Both the position numbers and the translations under genes were made by a program. The notes beneath the pieces were generated by a model. It was not told the origin of the DNA. It saw only the letters and a program-made list of their open reading frames with translations, and did not search any database. A stretch of 15,493 nt of DNA from Acidobacteriota bacterium (GTDB lineage Bacteria; Actinomycetota; Acidimicrobiia; Spongiisociales; UBA5794): NCBI GenBank assembly GCA_022574065.1, contig JACZST010000016.1:1-15493 (forward strand), read 5' to 3'. This document shows positions 13,146 to 15,493 of the stretch, piece by piece (the first letter of the stretch is position 1; each line of letters begins with the position of its first letter).

Positions 13146-15206
13146 GTGAAGGTGTTCCCCCCCGAAAAAATCCGCAATGTCGCCCTGGTAGGGCACTCCG
13201 GTGCCGGCAAAACGACCCTTGCCGAAGCCCTGCTGTACCGCGCAGGCACCATCAAGCGTCTCGGGACCGTCGAGGAGGGCACCACAATCACCGACTTCGA
13301 CCCCGAAGAGCATGCTCGCGGCATGTCCCTCGGTCTTGCCCTTGCCCCCTTCGAGTGGCGCGGGCACAAGATCAACCTGATCGACACGCCGGGCTACGCC
13401 GACTTCGTCGGAGACGTGCACGCCGCGATGCGTGTGGCCGATCTCGCAGTGTTTGTGGTTGATGCGGTCGACGGGGTCGAAGTGCAGACGGAATACGCCT
13501 GGAGGATCGCGGAGGAGAATCGGTTACCGCGGATGGTTTTCATCAACAAGCTCGACAAGGAGCGCTCGTCGTACGACCGTACCTTGACCCAGCTCCGCGA
13601 CCGGTTCGGCGCAGGGATCGCCCCGATCGAGCTCCCGATCGGCGAGCATGCCGAGTTTCACGGGGTCGCCGACCTGTTCAGGGACAAGGCATACATCTAT
13701 GACTCTGGGCAGGCAGAAGAAGGTGAGATTCCTGAGGAGATGGCCGACCGTGAGCATGAAGTCCACGACAACCTCGTGGAAGGGATCGTGGTGGCAGACG
13801 ATGAGATGCTGGAGCGCTATCTCGACGGTGACGTTCCCTCGACCGACGAGCTCGAAAACACGATGGCGATCGGGATCGCAGATGCGACCGTATTCCCCAT
13901 GGTCTACGGCGCGGCGTTGGGCCCGATCGCGGTTGATCGCCTCGCCGATTTCATCGTCGAGCTAGGCCCGGCACCGACCGACCGACCCCCCATCGTGATC
14001 GAGGTCGGCGATGAGCTGATCGAGATCGAGTCCGACGCCTCCGGAGATCCGCTCGTCTTCGTCTTCAATACCATCGCCGACCCCTACGTCGGACAGATCT
14101 CGCTGCTGCGGGTGCGCTCCGGCACGCTGAAACCCGACCTCACCCTCACCAACAGCCGGACCGGTACCGACGAGAGGCTGGCAAAGCTGGCGACGATGAC
14201 CGGCAAGGAAACCGAGCTCGTCGACGCCGCGCCCGCCGGGGACATCGTCGCGGTGGCGAAACTCACTCACACCGCAACCGGAGACACCCTCGCCCCGAAA
14301 CACAAGCCGGTACGGCTGCCAAACATACAGCGCCCGAGCCCGGTGCTCGCCACTGCCCTCGTCGCAAAGACCCAGGCCGACGACGACAAGCTTGGCACTG
14401 CCTTACACAGGATCCTCGCCGAAGACCCTGCGCTCGAACTCGAGCTGAATGCAGAGACCAACCAGACCCTGCTCAAAGGCATGGGAGAGACCCACCTGCT
14501 CATCACCATCGAACGCCTGGAGCGCAAGTTCGGCGTCGGCGTCGTCACCGAACCGGTCAGAGTGGCGTACCGCGAGACGGTCACCCGATCTACAGCGGCC
14601 GAAGGCAAGTACAAAAAGCAGACCGGCGGTCATGGTCAGTACGGAGTCGCCTCGATCAAGCTTGCCCCAACCGCACGCGGCGAGGGATTCGAGTTCAGCG
14701 ACGAGATCAAGGGTGGGTCGATCCCGCGCCAGTTCATCCCGGCCGTCGAGAAGGGCATCGCAGAGACGATGGCCGAGGGTGGTGTCCGAGGCTTTCCCGT
14801 GGTCGACGTCAAGGTGAGTCTCGTCGACGGCAAGTACCACTCGGTGGATTCGTCCGAGATGAGCTTCAGACAGGCCGGTCGGCTGGCGCTGCGTGCGGCG
14901 ATGGAACAGGCACGACCGATCCTGCTCGAGCCGGTATCGAAGATCGAGGTCACGGTGCCATCGGACTACCAGGGAGATGTCATGGGAGATCTCTCCGGCC
15001 GGCGCGGCCAACTCCAGGGAAACGAGGCCACGGAGAATGGCCAGCAGATGATCACCGCCCTTGTGCCAACGTCCGAGATCCTCAACTACGCCATCGATCT
15101 GCGCTCCATCACCCAGGGGTGGGGTCATTTCCAGACCACGCACGACCACTATCAGGAAGTGCCTGCGCACATGGCAGACCAGATCTCGGCCGGCAAGGAC
15201 GACTAG
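13146..15206 (+). CDS. fusA2: Elongation factor G-like translational GTPase (EF-G2)
   Basis: 686 residues from GTG 13146, with GGAGG eight bases upstream. The G domain has G1 GHSGAGKTT (16-24), G3 DTPGYADF (80-87) and G4 NKLD (134-137). Domain II (about 305-385), III, IV with KYKKQTGGHGQYG, and V with GDLSGRRGQLQG follow in EF-G order, and the full length is present. In canonical EF-G the G3 motif is DTPGHVDF and its His positions the attacking water; here it is Tyr. Switch I reads RGMSL rather than RGITI. Both changes are normal for the actinobacterial EF-G2 group (M. tuberculosis FusA2), whose function differs from the main translocase and is poorly defined. No ribosomal-protein or EF-Tu genes adjoin it, which also fits a paralogue outside the str operon. 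It diverges from tRNA-Leu across 89 bases, where I see no convincing promoter. Confidence 0.92.
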   Translation: MKVFPPEKIRNVALVGHSGAGKTTLAEALLYRAGTIKRLGTVEEGTTITDFDPEEHARGMSLGLALAPFEWRGHKINLIDTPGYADFVGDVHAAMRVADLAVFVVDAVDGVEVQTEYAWRIAEENRLPRMVFINKLDKERSSYDRTLTQLRDRFGAGIAPIELPIGEHAEFHGVADLFRDKAYIYDSGQAEEGEIPEEMADREHEVHDNLVEGIVVADDEMLERYLDGDVPSTDELENTMAIGIADATVFPMVYGAALGPIAVDRLADFIVELGPAPTDRPPIVIEVGDELIEIESDASGDPLVFVFNTIADPYVGQISLLRVRSGTLKPDLTLTNSRTGTDERLAKLATMTGKETELVDAAPAGDIVAVAKLTHTATGDTLAPKHKPVRLPNIQRPSPVLATALVAKTQADDDKLGTALHRILAEDPALELELNAETNQTLLKGMGETHLLITIERLERKFGVGVVTEPVRVAYRETVTRSTAAEGKYKKQTGGHGQYGVASIKLAPTARGEGFEFSDEIKGGSIPRQFIPAVEKGIAETMAEGGVRGFPVVDVKVSLVDGKYHSVDSSEMSFRQAGRLALRAAMEQARPILLEPVSKIEVTVPSDYQGDVMGDLSGRRGQLQGNEATENGQQMITALVPTSEILNYAIDLRSITQGWGHFQTTHDHYQEVPAHMADQISAGKDD

Positions 15207-15232
15207 ACCACCGGTCACGACTCGGTGCGCCT

Positions 15233-15493
15233 CTAAGTAACCCCTATCGACAGGACGATCCCGTCGAGCAGGTCATGCTCGGTGACCGCAATGGCATCGA
15301 GCCCTGCGACAACCATGGCCCGCTCAACCACAATGGCACCGCCGAGTATCACCGGCGCCCTGGCCGGGTCTAGGGCGCTCAGCTGCTCGGTTTCAGCGAT
15401 GGTGATCCCGGCGAGAACGCCAACCAGCGTCGTCACGTCTTCGCTGGAAAGACGAGTCCCATGCACCCGGGCATCCCGCGGAAGATCCATCGC
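15233..15493 (-). CDS. Ppx/GppA-family phosphatase, C-terminal part
   Basis: The gene runs off the right edge, so only the last 86 residues are seen; any start near 15490 is an artefact of the cut. The visible part matches the end of exopolyphosphatase/pppGpp phosphohydrolases: RVHGTRLSSEDV, then the LDPARAPVILGGAIVV signature and the closing TEHDLLDGIVLS. The ASKHA-fold catalytic N-terminus lies outside the window. The enzyme would act on polyphosphate or guanosine pentaphosphate. Convergent with the EF-G2 gene, 26 bases apart, with no clear terminator between. Confidence 0.78.
   Translation of the reverse strand, partial: AMDLPRDARVHGTRLSSEDVTTLVGVLAGITIAETEQLSALDPARAPVILGGAIVVERAMVVAGLDAIAVTEHDLLDGIVLSIGVT

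Noticed and set aside
14403..15218. Long open frame antisense to EF-G2 (271 codons, minus strand)
   Set aside because: Mirrors the codon bias of EF-G2 and shows no family motif.

Overview
The window is a high-GC, gene-dense chromosomal segment of an actinobacterium. Support comes from the actinobacterial-type isochorismate synthase and EF-G2, an OmpR/HisKA pair with a Trp/Ala-rich membrane companion, many GTG/TTG starts, and tRNA-Leu with no encoded CCA. Acidimicrobiia or a relative is my best guess from the style of the proteins; no marker gene proves it. There is no phage, plasmid, transposase or CRISPR signal. Most genes are housekeeping or regulatory.

Left part (1-5080): a small SHOCT-tail protein and a divergent cysteine-synthase-like PLP enzyme read rightwards in a stretch of visibly lower GC. 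Facing them is a leftward operon: CBS-BON protein, then an alpha/beta hydrolase (TTGA start/stop overlap), then an isochorismate synthase. The isochorismate synthase is broken, with its N-terminal and catalytic parts in different frames and a middle stretch missing. A FetB/UPF0014 permease diverges from this operon with no ATPase partner in view.

Middle part (5080-8640): a Thr/Pro-tethered lipoprotein with a lamin-tail-like beta domain ends tail-to-tail over the 3' end of a sensor kinase. The response regulator precedes the kinase (ATGA overlap). A small single-pass membrane protein diverges from the regulator and probably belongs to the same signalling unit. Its stop codon opens a block of three abutting hairpins that fills the whole gap to the next, convergent gene.

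Right part (8633-15493): a frameshifted ABC-F ATPase, a membrane GGDEF-EAL protein, a small membrane SHOCT protein, tRNA-Leu(TAA), an EF-G2-type GTPase, and the 3' part of a Ppx/GppA phosphatase running off the edge.

The most unusual signal is non-coding. Three separate gaps (8549-8608, 10293-10338, 12872-12960) carry short tandem repeats with a 7-bp unit, and the unit sequence differs in each gap. In two of them the heptads form the arms of inverted repeats between convergent genes. The two broken genes (isochorismate synthase and ABC-F) could be real decay or assembly/sequencing errors; this cannot be decided from one sequence.
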